Below, piece by piece: positions 62,868 through 64,000 of a DNA stretch of 64,000 nucleotides. How positions within the stretch are numbered: the first letter of the stretch is position 1; the number at the start of each line of letters is the position of its first letter. The DNA is from Salinibacter sp. 10B (lineage in GTDB: Bacteria > Bacteroidota > Rhodothermia > Rhodothermales > Salinibacteraceae). The stretch is taken from NCBI RefSeq assembly GCF_002954405.1, contig NZ_MQWC01000004.1, positions 3,948,613 to 4,012,612 on the forward strand, given 5' to 3'. The notes below the pieces were generated by a model that did not search any database, was not told where the DNA came from, and was given only the letters and a program-made list of their open reading frames with translations. A program made the translations under genes and the position numbers.

Positions 62868-63299
62868 TCAGGCCAGCAGCCGATCGTACGCCACCTTGAT
62901 GCATCGATTGCGGACGTAGGGGAAGCCCGCCTCCGCGGCCAGCGTCTCTGCGGCCGAGCTTGATACCCCCAACTGGGTCCAAATTACCGGCTTTTTCCCG
63001 GTTTGGTGAGACCGGTCGACGGCCGTCTGCACCATGTCCGCCGTGTGCTGCGGGGCCCGGAAAATGTCGACAATGTCGATCTGAACGTCGTCAGGAATGC
63101 TGGGAAGGTCCGGATAGCAGGACTCGCCGAGTATCTCGTCGTAGTTGGGGTTCACCGGCACGATGCGGTAGCCCCGCTCCTGCATGTAGCGGGCAATCTT
63201 GTGACTGGTACGCATCGGCTGGGCCGAGCATCCCACGACGGCGATGGTTTCGGAGGACTCGAGGACGGAGCGAAGGTCAGGGGACTGAACGTCAGGCAT
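62868..63299 (-). CDS. CoA-binding domain protein, YccU-like
   Basis: A 143-residue small Rossmann protein. TIAVVGCSAQPMRTSHKIARYMQERGYRIVPVNPNYDEILGE is the succinyl-CoA-synthetase-alpha-like CoA-binding core; DIVDIFRAPQHTADMV and VIWTQLGVSSSAAETLAAEAGF complete it. The Cys in FPYVRNRCIKVAYDRLL is conserved in the YccU group. Function is not established beyond CoA binding. No partner domain is fused. Confidence 0.9.
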   Translation of the reverse strand: MPDVQSPDLRSVLESSETIAVVGCSAQPMRTSHKIARYMQERGYRIVPVNPNYDEILGESCYPDLPSIPDDVQIDIVDIFRAPQHTADMVQTAVDRSHQTGKKPVIWTQLGVSSSAAETLAAEAGFPYVRNRCIKVAYDRLLA

Positions 63300-63706
63300 T
63301 GGAGGGAGGGGAGGAATCGTTACGATGTTCGGCGAGAAACGGGACGGCCGTGTGCTCCGTCTCCGAAACAGATGGATGGGTCAAGAGCATGAGGATTTCT
63401 GCACGTCTCTACGTTTCCGTGCTGTTGGTAGAGCGGCGGAATGCGAATCTCCGTCGTGACCATGCATTTCCACAGGACGGCCGGGCGGCGGGCATAGAAC
63501 AATTGAATTTTGGGCTTGAGGGTGGAGAGCGGAGAACACGGTCGGTACCCTGTTTTTGCCCGTTTTTGGCGCTCCCTCGGGGATCCTTTCCCTGGATGAG
63601 GGACGTAAAACACGGTTGTCGTTACGCATGGAGTCCCGGAAGAGTATTCCGCGGATCCGAAAGAGACGCATCGTCCATCCCTTGAATCCCCAACGTTGCA
63701 CGCCCA
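63300..63706. other. Intergenic upstream of leuS
   Basis: A 407-nt region with no convincing gene on either strand. T-rich runs occur near 63548-63566 (CCTGTTTTTGCCCGTTTTTGG), without a clear hairpin before them. No T-box specifier structure was recognised. It should hold the promoters of leuS and of the leftward CoA-binding gene. Confidence 0.4.
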
Positions 63707-64000
63707 TGGCCTATCCATTCCAGGACATCGAACCAAAGTGGCAGGAGTACTGGGAGGAGCATCAGACCTTCCGCACGCCGGAGGATGTACCGGAGGATGA
63801 GGAGAAGGCGTACGTGCTCGACATGTTTCCGTATCCGAGCGGTTCAGGGCTTCATGTGGGACACCCGGAAGGATACACGGCCACCGACATTGTGGCTCGT
63901 TACAAGCGCATGCAGGGCGTGCACGTGCTACACCCAATGGGGTGGGATGCCTTTGGCCTGCCTGCTGAGCAGTACGCCCTGAAAACCAACACTCATCCCC
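63707..64000 (+). CDS. leuS: Leucyl-tRNA synthetase, 3' end outside window
   Basis: The first 98 codons only. [16 protein letters not shown] is the standard LeuS start; [22 protein letters not shown] contains the HIGH-type signature (HVGH), and [21 protein letters not shown] follows as in all LeuRS. It charges tRNA-Leu. The frame runs off the right edge of the window. Confidence 0.95.

Noticed and set aside
63381-63707. Minus-strand frame ending at the leuS start
   Set aside because: No homology or signal; translation is Arg/Pro/Ser-rich. The region was left as intergenic.

Overview
The window looks like chromosome from a halophilic or salt-adapted member of the Rhodothermota/Salinibacteraceae group (Bacteroidota-related). 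This is inferred from the G+C-rich sequence, very acidic proteins (RpoN linker, IcmF linker, the 48.5 kb hypothetical), near absence of Shine-Dalgarno sites, a type IX secretion plug-family lipoprotein, a DUF3078 outer-membrane protein, a Bacteroidota-style small histone-H1-like protein, and a full Mrp Na+/H+ antiporter. No tRNA, rRNA, CRISPR array or insertion sequence was recognised.

Layout. 0-10 kb is housekeeping: the end of an AddB-like nuclease, an AddA-like helicase-nuclease, gluconokinase, 7Fe ferredoxin, RuvB and sigma-54. 10.9-34.1 kb is a metal-handling island. It holds copZ-csoR-copA (CPC ATPase), an alpha/beta hydrolase, a mercury-type cassette (thioredoxin-like protein, MerR, MerT-MerP fusion, GDCCVxC protein), a DUF318 permease, membrane and DUF2231 proteins, Cys-rich and Met-rich secreted proteins, an EF-hand-like lipoprotein, a SHOCT protein, a CPH-type copper ATPase, a second MerR, a cupredoxin, a TAT-exported multicopper oxidase with its CopB outer-membrane partner, DUF302, a Met/His-rich cytochrome c, and three methyltransferases, two of which are close paralogues.

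Three intergenic sites with a TACCCC(C)TA core (11.01, 17.02 and 28.18 kb) probably tie copZ-csoR-copA, the permease and the multicopper-oxidase unit into one CsoR regulon. A GTAC-N4-GTAC palindrome (15.33 kb) fits the MerR cassette, and a MerR-geometry dyad (19.95 kb) precedes the Cys/Met-rich secreted proteins. No mercuric reductase is present in the window.

35-44 kb holds a quinone oxidoreductase-like protein, superoxide dismutase, a highly structured candidate RNA ending in a strong terminator, and an Mrp antiporter operon in the permuted order F-G-A-B-C-D-E, then a phosphopantetheinyl transferase. 44.6-64 kb is metabolic and envelope chromosome: fused isobutyryl-CoA mutase (IcmF), a metallo-beta-lactamase-fold protein, arginine deiminase, TruA, shikimate kinase, a DUF819 membrane protein, a degenerate acetylglutamate-kinase-like protein, a histone-H1-like protein, DUF3078, a membrane gluzincin-TPR protein, the T9SS plug-family lipoprotein, cold-shock protein, a saccharopine-dehydrogenase-like protein, a CoA-binding protein, and the start of leuS.

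The most interesting items are the integrated Cu/Hg island with its operators, the paralogous methyltransferases inside it, the structured RNA before the Mrp operon, and the gluzincin-TPR protein next to the T9SS plug.
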